Notes under the pieces: model-generated
What the model saw: only the letters and a program-made list of their open reading frames with translations
Database searches by the model: none
Told to the model about the DNA's origin: nothing
From: Syntrophales bacterium
Lineage (GTDB): Bacteria > Desulfobacterota > Syntrophia > Syntrophales > UBA2210
Reading direction: 5' to 3'
Assembly (NCBI GenBank): GCA_023230565.1
Contig: JALNXD010000022.1
Span: forward strand, 1-48,785
Length of the DNA: 48,785 nt
Part shown: piece after piece, positions 9,039 to 17,659 of the stretch
Layout: every line of letters begins with the position of its first letter
How positions within the stretch are numbered: position 1 is the first letter of the stretch
Made by a program: the position numbers and the translations under genes

Positions 9039-10313
9039 TTAATTCACCGCCACTTCATAACCGGTCGTTTCCGGTTTCGGCCATTTCTCGATCGGCGCCT
9101 GCGGCAGCGGCTCGCCACTTTTATCGCGCATTCCCCTGGGCCGCAGCAGGCGATCGATTTCGACTTGCGTCTTCCAGCTCACCGATTCCACATCCCCGAT
9201 AATTATCCCGTGGTTGAGAATCGTCGCGGTGGGACCGGCGGCAAAAGGTTTTACCATGCGCAGGTAATCGGCAACGGATTTCGGAACTTCATCTTTTTTC
9301 ACCAGAAGCACCGGCCCGTGTTTGCCCATATGGCCGAGAAGAACGGCCGGTATAAGGCCGAGCAGGTTATCGGGATTGCCGATGATGAAATTATGCCCCG
9401 CCTGGCTGATGCCCCAGTCAAAGTTCCTGGATTCCCATCCCCACCACCAGCCGAAGTTGCGGCCGAAATCTTTGTAGCCCGCGTTCACGGCGCTGGAGTG
9501 GTACACATCGTCGCCGAAAACCCTGCGCACCTGGCCCCATCGGGAAAGCTCGACTGCCACTTTGTCCGAAATGACATCGGGACCGCCGGTCAGATACATG
9601 TAGGCGCCGTCCTCGCCGTAGCGCATCTCCAAAATGCGCCGGGTCTCGTCGGGGACCGAATCGGTCAGGACCCAGGCGAACCCGCGTCCCATATGGGCGT
9701 TCCATCCCATTTCGCCCATGCCGTGCGTGATACCGTCGGGGTGATCCAAGGCCGAAATCACCACTTCGTCGGGATGGTCGGACTTCAAAGCAGCCTGCCA
9801 TCGATCGAGCAGCAGGGCCAGCTTGACCGGATCGCTCTCCCGGAATTCCCGAATATCCAGATTAAGCCGTTCTCGAAGGGTGTCCGCGACGGTGGGGGAA
9901 ACCTCGCCCACCAGATATGCCTGAACCTGACCGTCCTCGGTCACCCCTGCCGGTTTGATCCGGCGGATCTCATCCATGGTTGTACTGCCGACTTCTCCTT
10001 TCGAATCGAGATAAAAAAGCGGCGCATTGACAGGCATGTGGGTGATGCGGTTCATGGCGGTGAATGCCAGGGCCGCATCCTGCGGACAGATTATTACCGC
10101 ATTGGGCGACGTATCCTCGTGAATGGCGGAATATACCGCCTGAGAAACGGCTACCGCCTGCACTTCCGGCGTATCGGCCGGTAGGCGGAATGTATGGGCG
10201 GTGAAGAGGACCGATGTCTCCCCTGCCGTAACGGTCACCGGATCGCCGTCCGCCGAGCCGCAGCCATAGAAGATAAGCAGGCAGGCCGCTATGGCAATCA
10301 GCCTTGGTATCAT
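9039..10313 (-). CDS. Predicted lipoprotein with three repeats resembling cell-wall-binding repeat 2
   Basis: A 424-residue protein with a lipobox-like signal (LLIFYGC, Cys18), so it is probably membrane anchored. The rest looks like three tandem modules of the CWB2 type. Module 1 covers about 65-185 (NAVIICPQD ... YLVG ... V), module 2 about 190-300 (EVVISALD ... YLTGGPDVISDKV ... RVFGDD) and module 3 about 320-400 (HNFIIGNPD ... GPVLLVKKDEVP ... IIIGDVESV). The hallmark is a position resembling vGG-x-xxIS-x-xV followed by Arg-Val-Phe-Gly-Asp. In Firmicutes such repeats anchor S-layer proteins. Here the gene overlaps its upstream neighbour by four bases (ATGA) in a PQQ/cytochrome operon. RBS AAGGAGG is seven bases before the ATG. 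Function unknown. Confidence 0.65.
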   Translation of the reverse strand: MIPRLIAIAACLLIFYGCGSADGDPVTVTAGETSVLFTAHTFRLPADTPEVQAVAVSQAVYSAIHEDTSPNAVIICPQDAALAFTAMNRITHMPVNAPLFYLDSKGEVGSTTMDEIRRIKPAGVTEDGQVQAYLVGEVSPTVADTLRERLNLDIREFRESDPVKLALLLDRWQAALKSDHPDEVVISALDHPDGITHGMGEMGWNAHMGRGFAWVLTDSVPDETRRILEMRYGEDGAYMYLTGGPDVISDKVAVELSRWGQVRRVFGDDVYHSSAVNAGYKDFGRNFGWWWGWESRNFDWGISQAGHNFIIGNPDNLLGLIPAVLLGHMGKHGPVLLVKKDEVPKSVADYLRMVKPFAAGPTATILNHGIIIGDVESVSWKTQVEIDRLLRPRGMRDKSGEPLPQAPIEKWPKPETTGYEVAVN

Positions 10314-11953
10314 GCGCTTCCCTCCTTAAGACCCGCCCTCACCAATGGGGTATTGAGCGGCCAGGAGACCAGATAGCCGATTGTAGACGCGAGCCACACC
10401 GCGCCGAACCACAAGATTTCGTCTTCCTTCGGCATCATGGGAATCTTTTCCATGAGCATCCACCAGGACATGGTCATCATGCCAAGGCTCACCGTCAGCA
10501 TGCTCAGCGCCGTCACGGCCAGGGCGGTCAGGCCTTTCGATCCCCACAGGGTGCGCATACCCGGCATCATGAGGCGCATGGGCCGCTGTACCAGAATCCA
10601 GGCGATGAGCACGGCGCCCAGATACATGCCGATCATCATCAGCATCATTCCGGCGCCCAGAAGAAAGAGCGGTCCCCATTCGGCCCAGGGGCCGTAAAAG
10701 AGAGGCAGGCCGAAATATACGAAAAGCCATCCGATGGTTATCATGAGGGGCGCCCCGAACCCGAAGCTCATGGCCGTGGCCGCCGCTGCCCGCAATACGG
10801 GAGGGCGGAAGAAGAAGCGCCTTTCGTTCTTGTGAAATATCGCACGCCGGAAGGACGCCAAATAGAGAATTGGCCCCAGTACCGGCACGAGGAGCGATGT
10901 ACCGGCCCAGCCGAGTTTCATTACGGGCATTACCCCCGGCAGGCACCGCCACGCATGGATGAGAATGAAGAGCATGCTCGCAATACCGAGGGCGATATAG
11001 GCGATGGCGAGGCCCTCCATCGGCCCCATTGCGATGTGGCCCATCGAGGCATAGGGCCCTTTTTCGAGCGCCAGGTCCATCCTGGCCTGCCCTTTATAGG
11101 ACGTACGGTCGCCGAGGAGAAAAATATGGCGGAAGGGACCTTCAGCCGGGGTGACGAAGAAGTCCGCCCGCTGCTGCCATAGATAGCGGTCCGTAGCCGC
11201 GGGAACGCCTCCCGAATCCGAAGCGAAGAGCAGGGTTGCAGCATTGGACCGGGCAAGCGGAAGCCCGGCGAAGCCCGTTTTCGCCTCCGCCGGCGTGGTG
11301 ATCGCATAATGAAAGTACCCGTCCCGCTGGCCGTACGTGCGTCCCCAGCCGAAACCGGTTCCCGGGTCTCTGTATTCCGCGAGCAGTACTGCATGATCCT
11401 TAGGATCGCCGCCGGCAATGCGCCGAACCTCGGGGGCCGCCCGGCGGATCTCATCGAGGGCGGAATCGGAAATATACCGGGAAGGCGCCAGGACATAGAC
11501 AGGCAAATTCATATTTTTCAGAGACTCGAGGTCTCCATCCGACAGCCCGTCCGGTCCGGACAGAAGGGTCAGTGCCCCGGAATAGATCGCCCAATAGGCC
11601 CCGGGAAGCGCCCAGACTTCCGCATCCTCGCCTTCGGAGGGCAAAACCACCACATGCCCCGCGGCGGGACCGGTTCCCGCTTTCCTAAGTTCCCGCGCAA
11701 GGACCCGGCGCCATTCGCCGGGCCACGGGTCCGGCGCCTTTTCAGGATCGACCGCCCGCTGCACCGCCGCATAGACGGCAGCTTCATCACCGGTTATCCT
11801 GGTCAGATTCTTCATCTGGAGGTGCAATCTGTTCTGATGCGCCTGGTCTGACCGAGGGGCGACCTTCACGGCCTGCATTGCCGTATGATAAAGGCCGTAG
11901 CCGATGACGAGGAGATAAAGAAAAAAGGCTATCCATGGGAGAATCCTGTTCAC
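10310..11953 (-). CDS. Membrane protein: CWB2-like repeats plus DUF4396-like transmembrane domain
   Basis: A 547-residue protein. One N-terminal helix (about 5-27) is followed by a periplasmic region of about 290 residues with two modules that echo CWB2 repeats: VYVLAPSRYISDSALDEI with RRIAGGD, and HIFLLGDRTSYKG. The C-terminal half has about five to six hydrophobic segments and ends with a stretch (GAVWLASTIGYLVSWPLN, then TPLVRAGLKEG) that resembles DUF4396, a four-helix membrane family of unknown role. The start is a GTG at 11953 next to GGAGG. It overlaps the lipoprotein gene by four bases and follows the dehydrogenase by eleven, so all are co-transcribed. A shared complex with the lipoprotein is an inference. 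Confidence 0.65.
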   Translation of the reverse strand: MNRILPWIAFFLYLLVIGYGLYHTAMQAVKVAPRSDQAHQNRLHLQMKNLTRITGDEAAVYAAVQRAVDPEKAPDPWPGEWRRVLARELRKAGTGPAAGHVVVLPSEGEDAEVWALPGAYWAIYSGALTLLSGPDGLSDGDLESLKNMNLPVYVLAPSRYISDSALDEIRRAAPEVRRIAGGDPKDHAVLLAEYRDPGTGFGWGRTYGQRDGYFHYAITTPAEAKTGFAGLPLARSNAATLLFASDSGGVPAATDRYLWQQRADFFVTPAEGPFRHIFLLGDRTSYKGQARMDLALEKGPYASMGHIAMGPMEGLAIAYIALGIASMLFILIHAWRCLPGVMPVMKLGWAGTSLLVPVLGPILYLASFRRAIFHKNERRFFFRPPVLRAAAATAMSFGFGAPLMITIGWLFVYFGLPLFYGPWAEWGPLFLLGAGMMLMMIGMYLGAVLIAWILVQRPMRLMMPGMRTLWGSKGLTALAVTALSMLTVSLGMMTMSWWMLMEKIPMMPKEDEILWFGAVWLASTIGYLVSWPLNTPLVRAGLKEGSA

Positions 11954-11964
11954 GCCCCCTCCTG

Positions 11965-13677
11965 TTATTTTTTCTCCTTCGCTTTATTGTCCTTACGTGC
12001 AAAGACATACATGACATTATCGCGGGGCAGATCTTCCAGCTCCGGCGTCCCCATAAGATCGAATCCCGCCACCCATCCGCCCCAGCCGTTCGCAAAGGCA
12101 ATGTACTGGCGGCCGTTGACTTTAAACGTAACCGGTGCGCTGTGCCACCCCGATGCCGCGGTAAAGGTCCTCAGCACATTCCCCGTATCGGCATCGAGAA
12201 ACAGCATCTTCTGATCCGGGGTCCCCGTAATGACCAATCCCCCGGCCGTACAGGTCACGCCCGCGACCACCGGGAATTCCGTTTCGGTATCCCAGGCGAT
12301 ATTTCCGGTCTCGACATCGATCGCCATGATATGCCCGTAGGCTTCGTTGGGAACCGGCTCGGACACGCCTCCCCAGTAAAGAAGCCCCGGCCGGAATTCC
12401 TGCTCGATGACCTTGTGGCGATGGCCGTTTTCAATAACCGGTATGAAGACACGCTTCCTTTGCGGATCGTAGGCCACGGGGCACCATTCCTTTCCGCCGG
12501 CCGCCCCGGGATACACGGTCGTCCATTTGTCCTTCACGGGAAATTTGGATTTGTCGAGGGTAACCGTGCCGTCTGCATTCACCCTTCCCCAGTCGAGCTT
12601 GTGCACGAACTGAACGGCATAGATAAACGCACCGTCGGTGCGGTCGAGTACATAGAAGTAGCCGTTTTTAGAGGCGAAGAGGACCACCTTGCGCGCCTTC
12701 CCGTCGATCGTCAGATCGGCGATAAGCGGCTCCGTCACATTGTCAAGGTCCCATACATCATGGGGTACGGTTTGATAATGCCACTTGCGCGCGCCCGTTT
12801 CCGCGTCCAGCGCCACAATGCATTCAGTGTACAGATTGTCTCCTTGGCGGGACTCTCCGGTAATGTCCGGTCCGGGATTTCCGGTGCCCACATAAATCGT
12901 GTGTGTTTCCGGCTCGTAGGTCGGCGTCATCCAGGCGGGCCCTCCCCCGGTCTTCCAGGAATCGCCGCTCCAGGTTTCGCTGCCCGGCTCTCCCGGGGCC
13001 GGCACGGTCCAGAAGCGCCAAAGCCGGACCCCCGTGTCCGCATCATAGGCATCGACAAACCCCCTCGTGCCGAAATCTCCGCCGGAATTGCCCAGAACGA
13101 TCTTGTTGCCGATGATCTGCGGGGCGATGGTAGCGCTGTAGCCGTCTTTGGGTAAAGCCATGGCCTCCTTCCACACAAGATCTCCCGTCCGGGCATCGAG
13201 CGCCAGAAGCGTCGCATCCAGCGCGGCCATATATACCTTGCCCCGGCCGACGGCAACACCCCTGTTCACGGCGCCGCAGCACAGCGGAAGACTGGCCGGC
13301 AGTTCATAAGCGTAATGCCAGAGTACTGTGCCCGTCGCCGCTTCCACCGCATAGACATGATTCCATGAGGTCGAGAAATACATTACGCCGTCGACCACTA
13401 TCGGAGAGGCCTCGAAGGCATCGTGCATCCCGGTGGCCAGTGTCCAGACCAATTCGAGATCTTTCACATTATTTTTATTTATCTCGTCGAGAAGACTGTA
13501 ACGCCATGCCTTATAGCTCCCCCCATAGAGCAGCCAGTTCGAACCGTCATCCTGCGCCGATCCCGCCGCAATCTGCCTCGCTTCCAGATCTGACGGCAGC
13601 GGCGGCGCCTCAGCCGCAGCGGGGCCGACGGAAAGAAAAATTGCAAATAAAAGCGGCAGCAAAAAAATGATACGCAT
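11965..13677 (-). CDS. PQQ-dependent dehydrogenase, methanol/ethanol type, with lanthanide-type Asp
   Basis: A 570-residue quinoprotein with a cleaved signal (AAA at about 20-22) and the eight-bladed propeller of type I alcohol dehydrogenases. Visible residues by family equivalence: vicinal disulfide Cys133-Cys134 (LCCGAVNRG), PQQ-stacking Trp249 (GGGPAW), metal ligand Asn267 (GTGNP), catalytic Asp310 in PHDVWDLD, and Asp312 two residues on. That second Asp is the hallmark of lanthanide-dependent XoxF/ExaF enzymes; calcium MxaF has Ala there. The usual metal ligand Glu in SG-x-E is Asp201 here (SGGDFGTRG). The enzyme would oxidise an alcohol or aldehyde in the periplasm and pass electrons to the adjacent cytochrome c, encoded 12 bases upstream. 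No PQQ synthesis genes are in view. Confidence 0.9.
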   Translation of the reverse strand: MRIIFLLPLLFAIFLSVGPAAAEAPPLPSDLEARQIAAGSAQDDGSNWLLYGGSYKAWRYSLLDEINKNNVKDLELVWTLATGMHDAFEASPIVVDGVMYFSTSWNHVYAVEAATGTVLWHYAYELPASLPLCCGAVNRGVAVGRGKVYMAALDATLLALDARTGDLVWKEAMALPKDGYSATIAPQIIGNKIVLGNSGGDFGTRGFVDAYDADTGVRLWRFWTVPAPGEPGSETWSGDSWKTGGGPAWMTPTYEPETHTIYVGTGNPGPDITGESRQGDNLYTECIVALDAETGARKWHYQTVPHDVWDLDNVTEPLIADLTIDGKARKVVLFASKNGYFYVLDRTDGAFIYAVQFVHKLDWGRVNADGTVTLDKSKFPVKDKWTTVYPGAAGGKEWCPVAYDPQRKRVFIPVIENGHRHKVIEQEFRPGLLYWGGVSEPVPNEAYGHIMAIDVETGNIAWDTETEFPVVAGVTCTAGGLVITGTPDQKMLFLDADTGNVLRTFTAASGWHSAPVTFKVNGRQYIAFANGWGGWVAGFDLMGTPELEDLPRDNVMYVFARKDNKAKEKK

Positions 13678-13689
13678 GAGACTACCTCC

Positions 13690-14715
13690 TCAATGGCCGT
13701 GTATGACTTCGGTGTACGGGTCCGGCTTGCCGCCGCGATGCCGCAGGTAGGCCACCACTTGCCACCGTTCCGTTTCCGAAAGCGCCTCATGGGCCGGCAT
13801 GAGATTGCCCGGCAGGCCGTGGCTGATCACTGTGAAGAGGTCGTGATCTCTGCCGAGGCCGTATTCCCATTGCCTGTCGATCAGATTCGGCTCCAGAAAG
13901 CTTCCCTTGGCCTGGGCGCTGTGGCAGGCGGCGCAATAAAGATTATAAAATTCGTGGCCGGCATTTACGGCTTCCTCCGGCATTTCCCCTTCCTCTGTGG
14001 CTAAGGGATTCCGCTTTTGTTCCTTTTTTGCCTCCTGCGCGAGTTCGGCGGGCTTTCCCTTCGGATCGAAAAGATCATATACATAGAGGGCCAGGGCCCA
14101 CATGGCGGCTTCGGGAAGATCGTCTTTCAGGGGCGCCATGAACGTACCGGGGCGCCCGTGCTTGATTACATGAAAGAGCCGGCCTTTCTCGGCATTGCGT
14201 TCGGCAAACAATGCCGGCTTGGGGACAAACGACACCTGGCGGGCCCAGGGACCATGCTCCCGCCCGTGACCGTGGCAGCCGTGGCAGGCGGTAAGATACA
14301 TCCGTTCCCCTATCCTGGGTGACACATTTTTTTCCTCTCTCTCCCAGGGCCTGCTCCATTCGAAAACCGTTGAATAGGGCTGAGACTGGATGTGGGCAAG
14401 TATGTGTTCCCTCTCTTTTTCGGAGATATCCTGTGCAGGCATTCCCGTTCCCGGGATTCCGTTCTTTATAATGTGATGCATTGCCGTTTTCGAATTCCGG
14501 GCGAGGGTCAGATTCGCAGGCGGCGGGCGAAGATCGGAATGATGCGGGCCGTCGCCCTCGGCATCCATGTCGTGGCAGCGGGCGCAGTATGAGCTGTAGG
14601 CGCCCTTCTCCTTAGAATGACGGCCACTTTTTTCTGTAGCGAAAACATTTCCGCTTGCCGCTGAAATAATCAGTGCAGTCACAGCAATAACAGACATACA
14701 TATATATCCAGCCAT
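13690..14715 (-). CDS. Tri-haem cytochrome c
   Basis: A 341-residue periplasmic or membrane-anchored cytochrome with three class-I c domains. The haem motifs are CARCH, CHGCH and CAACH, each followed by a candidate distal Met (GTGMPAQ, GTFMAPL, NLMPAHE). The start at 14715 is chosen because GAGGTG precedes it; the frame opens up to 14892 but without such a site, and the N-terminus from 14715 gives a clean hydrophobic signal (ICMSVIAVTALIISAA). It is the first gene of the PQQ operon and the likely electron acceptor of the dehydrogenase 12 bases downstream. Tri-haem cytochromes play this part with membrane alcohol dehydrogenases in acetic acid bacteria; direct homology to those is not asserted. 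Confidence 0.9.
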   Translation of the reverse strand: MAGYICMSVIAVTALIISAASGNVFATEKSGRHSKEKGAYSSYCARCHDMDAEGDGPHHSDLRPPPANLTLARNSKTAMHHIIKNGIPGTGMPAQDISEKEREHILAHIQSQPYSTVFEWSRPWEREEKNVSPRIGERMYLTACHGCHGHGREHGPWARQVSFVPKPALFAERNAEKGRLFHVIKHGRPGTFMAPLKDDLPEAAMWALALYVYDLFDPKGKPAELAQEAKKEQKRNPLATEEGEMPEEAVNAGHEFYNLYCAACHSAQAKGSFLEPNLIDRQWEYGLGRDHDLFTVISHGLPGNLMPAHEALSETERWQVVAYLRHRGGKPDPYTEVIHGH

Positions 14716-14845
14716 TGCCCACCTCAGACGTTTTTTTAAATGATAATGAAAGCGTGTATTGAGAAACAATACAGTCGGAAGAGTATATGCAGGGGAATTA
14801 CAAGGTACTACTAAAGGCGCATTACGGAAGTGAAAATGTGTTTGA

Positions 14846-14884
14846 AAAGTTAAGTCCCCCATCGCTGCCGGGGGACTTAACTTT
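14846..14884 (-). terminator. Perfect 15-bp hairpin downstream of glycyl radical enzyme 1
   Basis: Arms AAAGTTAAGTCCCCC (14846-14860) and its complement (14870-14884) enclose a 9-nt loop. It lies 17 bases after the stop of the minus-strand glycyl radical enzyme gene, followed on that strand by CTTTTC only. It most likely ends or protects that transcript and separates it from the PQQ operon. Its TTAAGTCCCC arm resembles REP-type repeats, so it may also be a mobile palindrome. Confidence 0.65.
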
Positions 14885-14901
14885 GAGCTCAAAAAGCGAA
14901 G

Positions 14902-17346
14902 TTACAGTCTGTGTTCAGTCCGTGCAATGATTCCGTCCTGGAGCGGTTTGGGCAGCCGGGTATAATAGGCGCTGTAGCCCGCAACTTTTACGACAAGATC
15001 TCGATAATTTTCCGGATTCTTCTGAGCTTCCCTCAAAGTATTTCCGTTTACCATATTGAACTGGACATGGAAAATACCTTCATCGTTAAAGGCTCTGATA
15101 AATTGAGTGAAACGTCTCATACCCTCTCTCTGCTTGAAGAAGCCTGGATCAAAGCGTATATTTAACGTGACGCCGGCCGAAAGCTCGGCATTGTCGATTT
15201 TTCCCATACTTCCCAGAACCGCGGTAGGTCCGTTTTTATCACATCCGGCGGAAGGCGACCATGCATCTGAAAGCGGCTGCCATGCCGATCGTCCCGACGG
15301 AAGCGCGCCTACTACCCAGCCTCCGAAAACGTAATATTGAAGCGGTCCACCCTGGAGAAGAGAAAATCCGCCTCTTGTATTCGGCTGCTTTGCCACTTCT
15401 CTGGCGCATACATGGCTGACCCACGCCACCTGTTCATCCGCATAATCATCGTTATTTCCGAATTTAGGGGCATCTTGAAGAAGCTTCTGCAGCCTCTCAC
15501 TTCCTTCGAAATTGTTTTCAAGAGCCTCGCACAATTCCTTCATTGAAATAATCTTATCTTCATACACAAGCTTGCGAATTGCGGTCAGGGAATCTCCCGC
15601 ATCGGTGGAACCTGCGCCGACAAAGAGTTTAAAATTAAATAATGCTCCTCCGTCTTCACGTGTTTTGGCTTTTTCTATGCAGCCGTCTATCAGACTCGAC
15701 TCGAAGGGAGTCGGGAGTACCTCGGCAAATACGCGTTCGAAAATGTTGCCGGCATCGGAAAAGTTTTTCGCCATATAGGCAAGCTGCTTCAGATATGCTT
15801 CCCTGAACTCTTCAAATGTGGCAAAGGTACAGGGATCACCAGTTTCCAGACCGATTTTCTTTTTATAAAATCGGCTATATCCGTTAGTAAGCACGAGCTC
15901 CAGAATTGCTGCAAGATTGAAAAAACCATTGGGCATATAGCCTGAATCCTGTCCCGTTACAACAGGTTCATAACAGCCGACGGGCGTCGCCTTGCGAGCC
16001 TGCTGCAGCGTAATGCACGGGCCGCCTATCGTTCCCCTCGCCAGCATCATTGTCGTCAGGACGTCTGCATTCAGATACACTGGATGCCCCGACCCCAGAG
16101 ATGAAAGTTCTGCCGCTTTCAGAAGAAGGCCTTCAGGTGTTCGAGGATGCACCAGTATACTGAAAAACGGTTCAACCAGCCGTGTGCGTTTCATGCTTTC
16201 GATCAGCATATAGGATATTTCGGTTGTTCCGTCACGACCATCCGGACGGTAGCCTCCTACCGAAATATGACTCCCGCTGTTGACATGATTCAGTTTGACA
16301 AAATAGCAGTCAAAAAGTTCCTGAGCCTCCTCCTGCGAAAGCCTGCCCGAATCTATGTCACTTCTGTAATATTTATAAAGATACTGGTCTATTCTTCCCG
16401 GGCTCTGTGACATGATCCTTGGCGATTCCCAGTTGAGGAGAACCTGTGCCAAATAGATAGACTGCAGGGCTTCATGCAGATTTCTTGCGGGCAGCGTGGG
16501 AACACGCTCACACACATCTGCAATTTTAACGAGCTCGGCCGATCTCTCTTCATCCTCCTCCGATTCTGCCTGTCTTCGTGCCTCAGCCGCATATCTGCTC
16601 CCCACTTTCATTGCGGCATCGAGCGACAGAATGACGCTTTCAAGAAATTCTCTTTCTTTATTTTGCTCTGCAGACAGTGAGGCCAGTTTCTCTTCCGCTT
16701 CTTTACGTATGCCAAGAAACCCCTTGTCCAGCACCTTTTCGTAGGAAGCGGAATTATGGCCGTAATGAGTGCCTTTCAAAAAACAGGCATAAATCATTGA
16801 ACGCTTGGGAGGCATCACACTGTCATCAACGAGGAGAAGTTTGCGCAAATAGTCCGGAAGAGCTTTCATATTACTTCCGAGCTGCGTTCTTGCCCAATCG
16901 CCGTCACCTCTCCAATACGGCATGATTTCTTCTATCAATTCCTTTTGATCGGCCGGGTCAAAATCCTTCAGCGAATACTCGAGCGTGTCCCGCACCGGCG
17001 CCAAACGTTTGCCTGCCATGAGGATAGGGATATCATCAGGAATGATATCGAGGCAAAGAGGACGTATGCCCGAGTGTCCTACAATCAGCTCATAGGGCAA
17101 AATCACTGTCGGCGTTTCCCTTGCCAGCGCGGCAAATACTTTCGCACGGCGCATCACCATGGGTTCACCTTCGGTTTCCTTCATCACCCGTGTCTCTATT
17201 CGCACACGATTAATTGAAGCCGAATTGTATCCCAGTTTCAGATGACCCTCTCTCAACCGGTCTGCACGCCATTCCCCCGGATAAGATCCCGGCATTTTCG
17301 GCACGGCTTCCGGTTGCTGACCGTATGTTTCATGAACACCATTCAT
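14902..17346 (-). CDS. Glycyl radical enzyme 1, CxEP type (PFL/glycerol dehydratase family)
   Basis: An 814-residue glycyl radical enzyme. The catalytic loop VGCYEP gives Cys458 and Glu460; the C-terminal radical motif VKVAGYSAYY gives Gly790. The Cys-x-Glu pair is seen in dehydratases, C-N/C-S lyases and arylacetate decarboxylases. It excludes true pyruvate formate-lyase (Cys-Cys) and argues against alkyl- or benzylsuccinate synthases. The start ATG at 17346 follows AAGGAGGAG; the frame opens slightly further with TTG. The enzyme needs a radical-SAM activase, and none is encoded in this window. It is bracketed by a LivJ-type binding protein gene upstream and a strong hairpin downstream. The substrate cannot be assigned by eye. 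Confidence 0.9.
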   Translation of the reverse strand: MNGVHETYGQQPEAVPKMPGSYPGEWRADRLREGHLKLGYNSASINRVRIETRVMKETEGEPMVMRRAKVFAALARETPTVILPYELIVGHSGIRPLCLDIIPDDIPILMAGKRLAPVRDTLEYSLKDFDPADQKELIEEIMPYWRGDGDWARTQLGSNMKALPDYLRKLLLVDDSVMPPKRSMIYACFLKGTHYGHNSASYEKVLDKGFLGIRKEAEEKLASLSAEQNKEREFLESVILSLDAAMKVGSRYAAEARRQAESEEDEERSAELVKIADVCERVPTLPARNLHEALQSIYLAQVLLNWESPRIMSQSPGRIDQYLYKYYRSDIDSGRLSQEEAQELFDCYFVKLNHVNSGSHISVGGYRPDGRDGTTEISYMLIESMKRTRLVEPFFSILVHPRTPEGLLLKAAELSSLGSGHPVYLNADVLTTMMLARGTIGGPCITLQQARKATPVGCYEPVVTGQDSGYMPNGFFNLAAILELVLTNGYSRFYKKKIGLETGDPCTFATFEEFREAYLKQLAYMAKNFSDAGNIFERVFAEVLPTPFESSLIDGCIEKAKTREDGGALFNFKLFVGAGSTDAGDSLTAIRKLVYEDKIISMKELCEALENNFEGSERLQKLLQDAPKFGNNDDYADEQVAWVSHVCAREVAKQPNTRGGFSLLQGGPLQYYVFGGWVVGALPSGRSAWQPLSDAWSPSAGCDKNGPTAVLGSMGKIDNAELSAGVTLNIRFDPGFFKQREGMRRFTQFIRAFNDEGIFHVQFNMVNGNTLREAQKNPENYRDLVVKVAGYSAYYTRLPKPLQDGIIARTEHRL

Positions 17347-17659
17347 AACTCCTCCTTTTATCCCCAACTTTTTTTAAATTTTATTTATAGAAGCTAATTT
17401 CAAGTAACTTTTGGGAATTGTTGCCTTGTATCGGGTAAGATTCCGAATTAGCTCCTTTTCTCCCTGCTATCTCAAAAAGACCTGAAGCTGCAGCGAATCA
17501 TTGTAACGCATGATTTTAAAAATTGCTTTCATAGTAAAATAATTTTGCTCTGAATGCAAGGTGATCCGCAATGTTAATCCTTTAAAATCACCGTCCCTTA
17601 TACAACACTCGTCACGCAGAAAAGATGTGACATAATGTATTGCATCAGTATTGATTGCA
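17347..17659. other. 313-base spacer between LivJ-1 and glycyl radical enzyme 1
   Basis: AT-rich spacer containing the AAGGAGGAG ribosome site of the enzyme gene at its left end. No sigma-54 type GG-N10-GC pair and no strong hairpin were found, so whether the enzyme has its own promoter or is read from the LivJ gene is open. The 82-residue minus-strand frame at 17467-17715 overlaps the LivJ end and has no recognisable features. Confidence 0.45.
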
